A stretch of 64,000 nucleotides of DNA from Myxococcales bacterium (GCA_014240165.1 JAAZXM010000002.1:108952-172951), one strand, 5' to 3'. Counted from the first letter of the stretch, positions 9,466 to 17,414 are shown. Translations and numbers: made by a program. Notes: generated by a model not told the origin, from the letters alone.

Positions 9466-10128
9466 ATGAAATCTCCCAAGCTCGATCCCGAATTGGTGGA
9501 GAGCCTGCTCGAATCCCTGGCGAGTTGGGACCCCCGAGCCTCGGTTCCTCTCGCCCTCGACTATATGCGCCTGGGTGACGAGGCGGCGCTTCAGGGTTTC
9601 GACGCCCTGGCGCTGGGCAACCCCCAGGCGGATGCGATGCTGAAGGGTCGTTACCTGAGCCCGAGCCCCGACGTCGAAGAGTTGAGTTCTTTGCCGGCCG
9701 GCACCCTCGGCCGGGAGTTCGCGCGTTACCTGGCGGACAATGAGTTGGACGCCAACTTGCTGCGTGAATCCGCATTCATCGGCGCCCACCGGGGGCGCGG
9801 TGAAGACGTGGGCTACCTGGCCGAGCGCGGCTTCCAACTCCACGATCTATTCCATGTGCTGACGGGCTACGACACCACGCCGCTCGGCGAAGTGCGGGTG
9901 GTGAGCTTCACGGTGGCCCAGACCCCGGCGCCCTACCCCGCCATGATCATCGCCACCCGCCCGCTCCAGATGGTGCTCTACAAACCCGAGCTGCTTCCCC
10001 CGGTCATGGACGCCATCAGCGAGGGCTGGGCTTTGGGTCGCCGGGCGAAACCCCTGATGGGTGTGCACTGGGAGGAATACTGGGACCATCCCCTATCGGA
10101 TCTTCGCCGCGAATACGATCTGGCCTGA
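9466..10128 (+). CDS. Coq4-like protein (ubiquinone biosynthesis family)
   Basis: A 220-residue protein with the Coq4 metal motif HDxxH-x11-E: His126, Asp127, His130 and Glu142 in HDLFHVLTGYDTTPLGE. In eukaryotes Coq4 takes part in ubiquinone assembly and has been linked to oxidative decarboxylation of the ring. Bacterial members are scattered and often lie outside ubiquinone operons, so a role on another lipid-like quinone or ring substrate is possible. The ATG at 9466 follows AGAGGAAAAGATTC. The stop overlaps the next start (TGATG), so translation is probably coupled to the GNAT gene. Confidence 0.85.
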   Translation: MKSPKLDPELVESLLESLASWDPRASVPLALDYMRLGDEAALQGFDALALGNPQADAMLKGRYLSPSPDVEELSSLPAGTLGREFARYLADNELDANLLRESAFIGAHRGRGEDVGYLAERGFQLHDLFHVLTGYDTTPLGEVRVVSFTVAQTPAPYPAMIIATRPLQMVLYKPELLPPVMDAISEGWALGRRAKPLMGVHWEEYWDHPLSDLRREYDLA

Positions 10129-10682
10129 TGGCGAAAGCGCATCAGGGACTGCCGGGGGACTACTCGATCGATCTCGCGGGTGCCGACGAGGTGGCCTGTC
10201 TTCCGGGTATCGAGGACGCGTCTTCAGATCTGTTCCCTCTCGAAGATATTCCCCTTGAACTCCGCGAAAAGGCGGGGCTGCCCCTCTCCTTCTTCGAGGA
10301 GGCCAGGCTGGCGGACAGGCTCTGGGTCGCGCGCGGGCCCGATCCCTCGGCGACGGTGGGCTTTGCGGCCGCAATTTTGATCGACGGCGGGGCGCATCTC
10401 CATCAACTCTCGGTGCTGCCCGCCCATGGGCGCCGGGGACTGGGCCGCGCACTCGTTCTTGAGGTGGCGAGTTGGGCGCGGCAAGCGGGATTCGCCGGCC
10501 TGACCCTGACGACTTTTTGGCACCTTCCCTTCAACGGGCCCTTTTACGAAAGCATGGGCTTCGAGCCGATCCCCGTCGCCCAGCAGGGCCCGGATCTTCG
10601 GGCCGCCCTGGCCCGGGAAGCCGAGAGCGGCCTCGACCCCGAAAAGCGCATCGCCATGCGCTGGGACCTGGGCAAAGTCTGA
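10128..10682 (+). CDS. GNAT family N-acetyltransferase
   Basis: A 184-residue protein whose centre carries the GNAT acetyl-CoA-binding motif: HLHQLSVLPAHGRRGLGRAL (R/Q-x-x-G-x-G/A) followed by an alpha helix and a late NGPFYESMGFEPI segment typical of motif B. Acceptor substrate unknown. It overlaps the Coq4-like stop by one base and probably shares its transcript. Confidence in the family is high; in any pathway role, low. Confidence 0.88.
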   Translation: MAKAHQGLPGDYSIDLAGADEVACLPGIEDASSDLFPLEDIPLELREKAGLPLSFFEEARLADRLWVARGPDPSATVGFAAAILIDGGAHLHQLSVLPAHGRRGLGRALVLEVASWARQAGFAGLTLTTFWHLPFNGPFYESMGFEPIPVAQQGPDLRAALAREAESGLDPEKRIAMRWDLGKV

Positions 10683-10733
10683 CCTGAAACGGGCACCGCT
10701 CTCCTTCAGGGTGCAAGCTCCGAGTGGCGCAGA

Positions 10734-11645
10734 TCAGGGCGAAAAACTTCCCCATTGGGTGCCTACCGCCACCGCGGGCTCGCAGCTTCCTGTCTCGGAG
10801 TCGACGTTGAGCAAGTCGCCGTCGGTGAAATGCTCCACCACGTGCCCCCACGGATCTTTCCAATAATCGTAGATCTGGGAGCCCAGGATGTGGCGGCCGA
10901 TGCCCGTATGGTGATCGTATCCCGCTCCGACGAGATGATCGTGGCCCAGCATCACCGCGTCGAAGTCCTCCACCTCGAAGGCGGCGTGGTCGAAGCTCGC
11001 TTCCCCCAGGCCGATGCAGAGCAGGCTGTGGTGATCGACGAATTCCTCGCCTCGGTCGCAGCGCATGAAAGCGGTGAGTTTGTTGCTGGGCTCGCCCACG
11101 TAGACCTCGTCGGAAGTCAGGAAACCGAAATTCGATTGATACCACCGGGCGCTGGCCGGGAAATCCGATACGCGGATGACACAATGGCCCAGGCGCTTGA
11201 CCTGGGCGGGTCCGGCTTCCAGGCGCTGGAAAACGCCTTGCCGAACGACTCGGCTGCCCGTATTGAGCGGGCTGCCCCGGCGGACGGGGAGCCCGGAAGC
11301 CGCTTCGCGCCCGTGGACGATTTCGACGCCGAATCCATCGGGGTCTTCGAAGCGAACACGCTGCCCGCCTCCGGGCCCGTCGAGGTTTTCCACCGCCGAC
11401 GCGCCTTCGATTTGGGAAGCGGCCTCCAAGTCATCGGCGCTCGCGGCATCGAAAGCCATGCCCTGAAAACCGGGTTCTCCCTGCTCGGTGACATGCAGGT
11501 AGGGTTCGGGGTCCGTTCCTCGGAGATAGAGCGCCGTGCTCGTCCGTTCGGCGGTGACGAAACCGAAGGCCTGGCCGAAGCGTTCCATGGCATCGAGATC
11601 GGGCGCGGTGAAACGAACGAACGCAACATCTTTGACCTTGATCAT
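10734..11645 (-). CDS. two-domain VOC protein resembling extradiol ring-cleavage dioxygenases
   Basis: A 303-residue protein with two VOC modules. The first (VKDVAFVRFTAPDLDAMERF) looks structural. The second carries what appears to be the 2-His-1-Glu iron triad: His in RLGHCVIRVSD, His in SFDHAAFEVED and Glu in WGHVVEHFTDGD. This architecture is that of catechol-type extradiol dioxygenases. The aromatic substrate cannot be read from sequence. It follows the TetR gene on the same strand with a 32-base gap, so it is the likely regulated target. The start at 11645 (MIKVKDVAF) is supported by domain alignment. Confidence 0.82.
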   Translation of the reverse strand: MIKVKDVAFVRFTAPDLDAMERFGQAFGFVTAERTSTALYLRGTDPEPYLHVTEQGEPGFQGMAFDAASADDLEAASQIEGASAVENLDGPGGGQRVRFEDPDGFGVEIVHGREAASGLPVRRGSPLNTGSRVVRQGVFQRLEAGPAQVKRLGHCVIRVSDFPASARWYQSNFGFLTSDEVYVGEPSNKLTAFMRCDRGEEFVDHHSLLCIGLGEASFDHAAFEVEDFDAVMLGHDHLVGAGYDHHTGIGRHILGSQIYDYWKDPWGHVVEHFTDGDLLNVDSETGSCEPAVAVGTQWGSFSP

Positions 11646-11677
11646 GTTTGGATTCCCTTGAGAGTTGGGGCCGCGGG

Positions 11678-12286
11678 TCAGGATCCGAAGTTTTTTTCGA
11701 ACCACCCGTTGATCAGGAGCTTCACCCGGTCGCGAACGGCCGCACGGTCGGATTCCGCAACGTCGGCGAGGAGCATGACGAAGTCCTCGAGAGCAACCCA
11801 GCCGAGTTGCAGTGCGCAAATTGCGGCGAAGTTGGCCTTGAAGTCGAGATCATCACCCGTGGTCGATAACCTTTCGGCCAGGGCCTCGAGGGCCCGGCGA
11901 GGAACAGAGATGCCCTCTTCGATCTCGATGCTCGCCAATTCGAGGTCGCCTTCCATCACGCATTGGCAGATCGCCCGCCAATAACGCGGGTCGTCGGCGA
12001 GTTGTAGGGCGGGCGGTATCGGCCCTCCTCCGGCGCGTTCGCTGGCGTGGGCGAAATGCTCGGCGGCCAGGGATCGCATGCCGGCCTCGAGCAGCCCCCG
12101 CTTTCCTCCGAAATAGTGGTGGACCTGGCCGTGGTTGACTCCCGCCCGGCGCGCCACATCGCGCACCGAGACCGAATTCGGTCCCGCCGCAGCAAGGGCA
12201 TCGGCGGCGGCCTCCACCAGGGCCCGGCGAACGGCGTCGCCCCCCCGGACGGGGAGACTCTCGCTCGGGTTGGGGTCCAGGGGCAT
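11678..12286 (-). CDS. TetR family transcriptional regulator
   Basis: A 202-residue regulator. The N-terminal helix-turn-helix is clear: SVRDVARRAGVNHGQVHHYF followed by GGKRGLLEAGM. The C-terminal ligand domain is variable. It is transcribed ahead of the ring-cleavage-like VOC gene and divergently from the haem oxygenase cluster, so it could control either or both. A near-perfect palindrome at 12321-12334, 35 bases upstream of its start, is a candidate operator. Confidence 0.9.
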   Translation of the reverse strand: MPLDPNPSESLPVRGGDAVRRALVEAAADALAAAGPNSVSVRDVARRAGVNHGQVHHYFGGKRGLLEAGMRSLAAEHFAHASERAGGGPIPPALQLADDPRYWRAICQCVMEGDLELASIEIEEGISVPRRALEALAERLSTTGDDLDFKANFAAICALQLGWVALEDFVMLLADVAESDRAAVRDRVKLLINGWFEKNFGS

Positions 12287-12320
12287 CAGGCTGCTCTCCT
12301 ACGGCTGAGGGCCAGAAGGC

Positions 12321-12334
12321 TAGACAATTGACTA
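12321..12334. promoter_or_regulatory. candidate TetR operator palindrome
   Basis: TAGACAATTGACTA is a 14-base palindrome with one mismatched pair, AT-rich within otherwise GC-rich DNA. It lies between the TetR gene and the divergent haem oxygenase gene, 35 bases from the TetR start. Size and symmetry fit a TetR operator. Assignment is by position only. Confidence 0.45.
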
Positions 12335-12497
12335 CGAAAAGCCAGAACCCCGGCGTTCGGCTCCGGCCCGGCACCCCGCGCTCGGCAAATGATCCGATCT
12401 CGGGGATGTCCCCGACTGATCTCCCAAGGATGGCGGAATACGAGGCGCGTCCGCCATAAAACCACGCGGCCCCGAATGTTGGCCAGGAGATGTCGAA

Positions 12498-13316
12498 ATG
12501 AGCAGAATCACTTCCCTCTTTTCCTTTTTGCCCGGTGGACCTGGCCTCGCGTCGAATCGCCGTGTTGCCCAGCCGACCACCGGTCGCGTCGACCTGCCCC
12601 TCCCGGCCGAGCAAGAATCAGAAGCGCTCAGCTTCTCGAAGAAAATCCGGGCCGGCACCGCCCAGGCTCATCGCATCACCGAGTCCACCCAATTCGTGAA
12701 GGCCATCCTGCGCGGCGCAGTGGACATCGAGAGCTACCGCAACATGCAAACCGGTCTCTACCTCATTTACAGCGCCATGGAGGAAGAGCTCGAACGCCAC
12801 CGCGCGCATCCGCTGGTTCGAAGCGTGTATTTCCCCGAACTCAACCGCTGCGGTGCCCTCGAGCGCGATCTGACTTTTCTCTGGGGTGAAGCCTGGAGAG
12901 AAAATCTGCGGATCACACCGGCCCGGAAGCAATACCTGGAGCGGATTCGGTGGGTTGGGGAGAACGATCCCGGTCTCCTGGTGGCGCATAGCTACACCCG
13001 CTACCTGGGCGATCTTTCGGGAGGCCAGGTGGTGGAGCGTGTCGTTCGCCGCTCATTGGGTATCGAGGGAGAAGATGGTTTTCATTTTTTCCATTTCGAT
13101 GGCGTTTCCGATGCCAAGGAATTCAAGAATGGTTACCGGGCCCGGTTGGACGCCCTTCCCATCAGCGCGGGTCAGGCGGATTCGCTCATCGATGAGGCGA
13201 ACCGCGTTTTCGCCTTGAATCGCGAAGTCTTCGAGGAACTCGAGGGAAGTTGGCTCCGTGCCCTGGCGCGACTCGTACCCACCGGATTTTCCCAGCGCGC
13301 GGCACTCAGTCACTGA
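12498..13316 (+). CDS. haem oxygenase (biliverdin-producing)
   Basis: A 272-residue protein with haem oxygenase signatures: the proximal His in TAQAHRITESTQFVKAIL (residue ~55) and the distal helix AHSYTRYLGDLSGGQ with the flexible Gly pair over the haem. The enzyme opens haem to biliverdin, CO and iron using electrons from a reductase or ferredoxin. Here it has an extra ~45 residues at the N-terminus rich in Pro and Gly. The ATG follows AGGAGATGTCGAA. It is first of three co-oriented genes (haem oxygenase, unknown, hemerythrin-like), which suggests a haem/oxygen-linked function for the group. Confidence 0.93.
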   Translation: MSRITSLFSFLPGGPGLASNRRVAQPTTGRVDLPLPAEQESEALSFSKKIRAGTAQAHRITESTQFVKAILRGAVDIESYRNMQTGLYLIYSAMEEELERHRAHPLVRSVYFPELNRCGALERDLTFLWGEAWRENLRITPARKQYLERIRWVGENDPGLLVAHSYTRYLGDLSGGQVVERVVRRSLGIEGEDGFHFFHFDGVSDAKEFKNGYRARLDALPISAGQADSLIDEANRVFALNREVFEELEGSWLRALARLVPTGFSQRAALSH

Positions 13317-13348
13317 TTCGCTTCTTGAAAAGGAAAGAGGACTCAATC

Positions 13349-14530
13349 ATGGAAATTGCAACTCTGGGTGGTGAAACCACCGACGCAAGCGCCGATCACG
13401 GCTTCGATCAGGAAGCCTTTCATGAGTTCATTCGCTTCGATGTCGGAGACGGATCGCCGCTTTATTGGCACAGCCTGGGCAAGCTCTACCGCCATCCCGG
13501 AGGCGAAATCATCGCTGATGTGGAAGCGCTGGTTAGCAACCGCCTCATCTCCCAGGGCGAGAGCAGTGCCGAGGCAATTTGCCGGACCCTCGTGATCTAT
13601 CGAGACCCCGAAACCCATGAGGTCCTACAGGACGCCGACGGCCAACATATCATTCGCGAGTACCCCTATATCATCGCGCGCTTCGAGCACAGCGGGCGGC
13701 GATTGGTGATTCATACCGAGGGGCTCAGCGGGCCCCATGGCAATGGCCATTACGGCATCGCCCAGGTGACGAACGACAAGGTCTTTGCCCATGAATCCGC
13801 GGGCACCACCTTCTTCTATTGGACCCTCTTTGGCCAGGTGGATACGCCGGTAGGCAAGGTGTGGTTCAACGAGTCCTATAACGCCTCGACCTCGCCGGAT
13901 ATCATGGTGATGAATCGCAATGGCACGTTGCCCGCTTTCGCCGGCTTGGGAGACGGCTTGATGCAGACGACCGCTCGCTGCTTCAAGAATTATGACGAGC
14001 TTCCCGAATCGCTTCGCGAATATGTCGATCGTTATGTACCGGTGCATCGTGAACCTCCGGTCGACCACGCGGAGATCGCCCTTCTCAAGGAGCAATACCT
14101 CGAGGAGGAGCCGCCGGCCCCCCCGATCTCCGCTCCGCCCAAGACGGTGAGCGAAGAACAGGTGCGCGAAGTGGTGGGTGCGTATTTCTCTTCGCTTCGT
14201 ACGATGGATGTCGACCGCTTGCAAGAGCTTTTCGATGATGATGCGCTGAGCTGGGATCCGGTGGGCTCGCCGCCCATGCGGGTTTGCGATAAGTCGACAA
14301 ATTATTTCAGGGCGCTGTCGAATATTTTCGAGAAAATGTCGCTCACCGAAGACGACACCTTTGTCTGCGGCAGCGAAGTGGCCGTGCGCTGGACCGGCGT
14401 CGCGATGCTGCGTTCCAAGGACACGGAGGTGAAATTCGAGGGCGCCTCGGTATTCGAGGTCAACGAAGACGGATTGATCCAGTCGATTCGTTCCTACTGG
14501 GATAAAAAGGCATTGATGTCTCGGCTTTGA
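13349..14530 (+). CDS. unknown protein: possible DUF1838-like N-terminal part plus SnoaL-like C-terminal domain
   Basis: A 393-residue protein. Residues ~20-230 contain YWHSLGKLYRHPGG, YPYIIARFEHSGRRL and FFYWTLFGQVDTPVGKVWFN; this weakly resembles DUF1838 proteins but I am not certain. A Pro-rich linker (~250-262) leads to a clear SnoaL/NTF2-like domain (residues ~265-390: EEQVREVVGAYFSSLRTMD, then WTGVAM and a closing beta sheet), a fold used for binding small hydrophobic ligands. AAAGGAAAGAGGA lies before the ATG. It sits 32 bases after the haem oxygenase, so co-transcription is likely. Confidence 0.7.
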   Translation: MEIATLGGETTDASADHGFDQEAFHEFIRFDVGDGSPLYWHSLGKLYRHPGGEIIADVEALVSNRLISQGESSAEAICRTLVIYRDPETHEVLQDADGQHIIREYPYIIARFEHSGRRLVIHTEGLSGPHGNGHYGIAQVTNDKVFAHESAGTTFFYWTLFGQVDTPVGKVWFNESYNASTSPDIMVMNRNGTLPAFAGLGDGLMQTTARCFKNYDELPESLREYVDRYVPVHREPPVDHAEIALLKEQYLEEEPPAPPISAPPKTVSEEQVREVVGAYFSSLRTMDVDRLQELFDDDALSWDPVGSPPMRVCDKSTNYFRALSNIFEKMSLTEDDTFVCGSEVAVRWTGVAMLRSKDTEVKFEGASVFEVNEDGLIQSIRSYWDKKALMSRL

Positions 14531-14614
14531 GACGAATGGTTCTGAAGAAATTGCGGACAGTCCGCGATCTGAATTCTGAAGATGGACTTGAGCTGAAGCG
14601 GAAGGAGCGGGACC

Positions 14615-15289
14615 ATGTACAACGAGGAAAAATTCGCGGCTGTCGAAGACAATTTCATTCATATCCACGGAGCCCTGCTCACGGATCTTGGCCGAATCGT
14701 GGATGGAGAAAAGCACGTCTTCTTTGAGTCCTTTCCCCGCTTTGCCCGCATTCTTTCGAAGCATACGGAGATCGAAGACCGCCTCTTCTTTCCCGCATTG
14801 GAGAAGCGAGCCCCGGGTGCGACGCGTATCGTCGATCTCCCGCACCAGGAAATCGAAGATCACCTGGCGAAGCTGCTGATCTGGTCGCGTGGGATCGACT
14901 ATCCCGGGCAATGCCAGGTTCGAGAGCGGCTTATGTGCTTCGAGCGAGAACTCGAAGCCCATTTGCTCGAAGAACGCCGTGTTGTGATGCCCGCGATGAT
15001 GGAGCATTTCAGCGCGGCAGAGTTGTGGGCCCTCGATGGGCGCATCATGGAATTCTGCTCGCCGGAATTCATGCAGGAGATGATGCCCTGGTGGTTCATC
15101 CATATGGATCTGGCCGGGCGGGTCGCGGTCGCTCAGAATATGTTGGGCGGTGTCGATCCCGACTTTGTTCCTGTTCTCTGTCAGTGGATATCCGATGGTC
15201 TGGATACAGAGGCGTGGCTGGAACTCTTGGCCCGCGTCCCCGCTCTCGCACAAGGCCCGACGCGAGTCGAGGTTCAGGTCGCCTTCTAA
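14615..15289 (+). CDS. hemerythrin-like (HHE) domain protein
   Basis: A 224-residue helical protein with spaced His/Glu ligands of a hemerythrin-type di-iron site: IHIHGALL, SKHTEIEDRLFFPAL, LPHQEIEDHL and EAHLLEERRVVMPAM, plus a further His in WWFIHMDL. Such domains bind oxygen, nitric oxide or sense iron. A C-terminal ~70-residue extension is unassigned. GGAAGGAGCGGGACC precedes the ATG. It is the third gene of the haem oxygenase cluster, and its last bases overlap the convergent cytochrome-like gene. Confidence 0.85.
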   Translation: MYNEEKFAAVEDNFIHIHGALLTDLGRIVDGEKHVFFESFPRFARILSKHTEIEDRLFFPALEKRAPGATRIVDLPHQEIEDHLAKLLIWSRGIDYPGQCQVRERLMCFERELEAHLLEERRVVMPAMMEHFSAAELWALDGRIMEFCSPEFMQEMMPWWFIHMDLAGRVAVAQNMLGGVDPDFVPVLCQWISDGLDTEAWLELLARVPALAQGPTRVEVQVAF

Positions 15290-15735
15290 TCGCTTCCCAA
15301 TAGGGGCGTGTTGTCGCCGTGCGCGGAGAGCCCAGCGCGGAACCCCACCGGATCTCGAAGGGGAGACGAACGGAAGCGCGCGACCTCGCCCGCTTCGAAA
15401 GGGGGATCGAGGCGCCGGCTCGAGTAGTTTTCGAGCACCCAATTGAGCAAGCGGGCGATTCGAGCATCGGAAAGCGGAGCCTGGGCGACGCCTGGGACAC
15501 GCACCAGATACTCGCGCCCCCGGGCATGCTCGAGAAGCGGAGCCAGTTCGAGCAGGGAAGGCACCATGCCGGGAACCCCGGCGCCGCTATCCGTGTGCCA
15601 GGCCGAGCAATGAAGGAGGTAATCCTCCGCGGCATCGGGTTGGCTGGTGCTTTCGCTATTTTCGCCCGGGAGTGCTGATGGTGGGGCGAAGAGAATCGCC
15701 AAAGCGAAAGAAAGCAGAACCGTGTGGCGCTTCAT
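15286..15735 (-). CDS. cytochrome c-like secreted protein with a one-cysteine haem motif (CSAWH)
   Basis: A 149-residue protein with a signal peptide (MKRHTVLLSFALAILFAPPSALP) and a small class-I cytochrome-like region. Where CxxCH is expected the sequence reads LLHCSAWHTDSGAGVPG, so the second haem cysteine is Trp; the codon is TGG, one base from TGC or TGT. The rest (LLELAPLLEHARGREYLVRVPGV, ending WVLENYSS) follows small amine-dehydrogenase-linked cytochromes. Haem may be attached by one thioether or not covalently. Its start overlaps the stop of the upstream TTQ-subunit gene by four bases (ATGA), so the two are translationally coupled. Confidence 0.75.
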   Translation of the reverse strand: MKRHTVLLSFALAILFAPPSALPGENSESTSQPDAAEDYLLHCSAWHTDSGAGVPGMVPSLLELAPLLEHARGREYLVRVPGVAQAPLSDARIARLLNWVLENYSSRRLDPPFEAGEVARFRSSPLRDPVGFRAGLSAHGDNTPLLGSD

Positions 15736-16292
15736 CTTTCGGGTTGTTGCTCACTGGCGAGTCCGACCACTAGGGCGACCGAACAGTGGTATGCCTGGCT
15801 ACTCGCACCGCCGCACCAGTTGATATCGTTCGCGCGGTACCAGTGGTAGTCGGGTCGCTCGCCCTCGTTCCGATTGCAATTGCAGCGACCGCAAAAACCT
15901 CGGCCGCAGCAATCGTTATAGGAAATCAAGTAGTGCTGATCATCGGCGGGGTTGAGACAGGTCCCGACCCAGGTAACCGGGCTCGAGGAGGTTTCGGGCG
16001 GGCAGGAGGTTGCGCTCCCGCCGCAGCAGGCGCATAGAAAACCGTCGATGGCGCAGTGTCGCCAATAATCGCAATGAGCCGGGTCGCCCTGACTCCCGCT
16101 GACCTCATCGGGCAGCGTCCGGGGATCGTTGTTGGCCCGGGCCACCGGTAGAATGGGCAGAGCCGCCGCACCAATAACACCCAGGGAGAGTCTTCCCACC
16201 CGGGCAAGAAAGCTGCGCCTGCCGGCAGCGCGCGCCAATCCCCGCGCCAATCCCCGCGCCGAATCTTCGAGCCAGCGGTCGAGCCGGCTCAT
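15732..16292 (-). CDS. TTQ-containing amine dehydrogenase small subunit (aromatic amine / methylamine dehydrogenase light chain family)
   Basis: A 186-residue protein with a Tat-like leader (RRSFLARVGRLSLGVIGAA) and the full Cys-rich fold: CDYWRHCAIDGFLCACCGGS, WVGTC, DCCGRGFCGRCNC, NDINWC and YHC. Both Trp residues that form tryptophan tryptophylquinone are kept, in VTWVGTC and NDINWC, and the Asp of NPADDQHYLISY matches the catalytic-base region. It looks closer to aromatic amine dehydrogenase than to methylamine dehydrogenase. No large subunit, MauG-, MauD- or MauE-type gene is in the window. Residues ARGLARGLARA in the leader come from a 12-base tandem repeat. A selenoprotein glutathione peroxidase precedes it. 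Confidence 0.9.
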   Translation of the reverse strand: MSRLDRWLEDSARGLARGLARAAGRRSFLARVGRLSLGVIGAAALPILPVARANNDPRTLPDEVSGSQGDPAHCDYWRHCAIDGFLCACCGGSATSCPPETSSSPVTWVGTCLNPADDQHYLISYNDCCGRGFCGRCNCNRNEGERPDYHWYRANDINWCGGASSQAYHCSVALVVGLASEQQPER

Positions 16293-16403
16293 CTCCGAGC
16301 CTCCATGCGGATCAGCGAAGCGTCCGCATCCTTCGAGTCACAAGTGCCTCGCGCTAACAACACCTTCTCGAAGTTCCGGCTTCGAGAAGCAGTTCACTGG
16401 AGA

Positions 16404-16883
16404 TTAAAGGTGCTGGGAAAGTTGAGTTTCGATTTCTTCAGGCGCAGTCGCGGGATCGAAGCGGGCGATGACCTGGCCATCTTTTCCCACCAGGAATTTG
16501 GTGAAATTCCAAGCGATGTCCTCGTTGCCTTCCCCGTCGGGGTTGCCCGCTTTGAGAAATTTGTAGAGATCGGCCGCGCCGTCCCCGTTCACCTCGATCT
16601 TTGAAAACATGGGAAACGATGCGTCAAATTTGGATTGGGCAAATTCGAGTATCTCTTCATGGGTGCCGGGTTCCTGGCCACCAAATTGGTTACAGGGAAA
16701 AGCCAGAACCGTGAAACCCGTATCTTTGTGCGCTTCGTGCAGTGTACGCAGACCTGCGTACTGGGGAGTGAGGCCTCATTTACTCGCGACGTTGACGATC
16801 AGGCAAACCCTGCCTTCATAGTCGGAGAGCGCAACGCTCTCGCCGGTGATCGAGTTCATTTCGAAATCGTGCATACTGGCCAT
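16404..16883 (-). CDS. glutathione peroxidase, selenocysteine-containing (in-frame TGA at 16776-16778)
   Basis: Read through one TGA, the frame gives a 159-residue glutathione peroxidase, the usual family length. The TGA lies exactly at the catalytic position: NVASK-Sec-GLTPQYAGL. The other tetrad elements are present: Gln in FPCNQFGGQEPG, and Trp and Asn in WNFTKFLVGKDG. A hairpin with the loop AGGTCT starts 14 bases after the TGA, matching the bacterial SECIS of formate dehydrogenase genes. It would reduce peroxides using a thiol donor. The ATG at 16883 is preceded by AAGGAG. Routine annotation would split this into two pieces of 35 and 68 codons. It lies 111 bases upstream of the TTQ-subunit gene on the same strand. 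Confidence 0.9.
16744..16761 (-). promoter_or_regulatory. bacterial SECIS element in the glutathione peroxidase message
   Basis: On the minus strand GTACGCAGGTCTGCGTAC is a perfect 8-base inverted repeat around GT; opened at the top it forms a six-base stem with an AGGTCT loop. The core GCAGGTCTGC is the same as I recall for the E. coli fdhF SECIS. It starts 14 bases after the TGA, and the GGT of the loop is about 20 bases after it, within the distance used by bacterial SelB. Flanking CAGT and ACTG may extend the stem with a bulge. Confidence 0.85.
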
Positions 16884-17105
16884 GGAGTTCTCCTTTTTGA
16901 GTGACCGAAAACTAGCACCGATGCGGCGCCTCGTCTGATCGCGGCAAAGAGCGGCAGGGTCCGCGTTATACTGCCGCCCTGGATTTGTTTGGGTCGAGGA
17001 GCAGAGCATGTTGGCCATATTCTCCACGCGGCAGATCCTTCCATCCTTCTTGGATCACGGGAAATCCGCGGGCTCAAAGGTCGAGTTCGCATTGGGGTGG
17101 GCAGC

Positions 17106-17375
17106 ATGAAAATTTCAGCTCTGTGGCTCCTGCGCGGCGGCGCGTTTCTGCTCCTTGCCATGACGTGCGCGAGCGGGTGCGTGAATGCCGAGCACGCGCG
17201 GGTCAAAGCCGCCCAGCAGGAAAAAGCCCGTTGCGTGGCGACCCAGGGCGAGGACCACCCGGAGTGCCGCGCCCTCGATGCGCGGATCAAGGCGGCCCAG
17301 GAGACCTACGAATCCCGTTCGCGCCAGGCCTGGGGTTGCGATCCCGCTCTGCAGGAATGTCCCACGCCGCGCTGA
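17106..17375 (+). CDS. small predicted lipoprotein, unknown function
   Basis: An 89-residue protein. A Lys/Arg start, a hydrophobic stretch (LLRGGAFLLLAMTCASGC) and a Cys at about residue 25 suggest a lipoprotein, although the -3 position is not the classic Leu. The mature part is charged and contains four further Cys residues (ARCVATQ, PECRAL, WGCDPALQECP), which may form disulfides. No family recognised. The ATG follows GGGTGGGCAGC. Confidence 0.55.
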   Translation: MKISALWLLRGGAFLLLAMTCASGCVNAEHARVKAAQQEKARCVATQGEDHPECRALDARIKAAQETYESRSRQAWGCDPALQECPTPR

Positions 17376-17414
17376 GGACCGCGCGTTCGGGCAAGCTTCG
17401 CTCCGGGGACGGGC

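Noticed and set aside
13625..15442. A 605-codon minus-strand frame opposite the hemerythrin cluster
   Set aside because: Low-complexity, His/Arg-rich translation without family similarity; it mirrors two well-supported plus-strand genes.
16404..16883. Glutathione peroxidase as a pseudogene broken by a nonsense mutation
   Set aside because: The stop is TGA at the exact catalytic residue, all other residues are intact, and a SECIS hairpin follows at the right distance.
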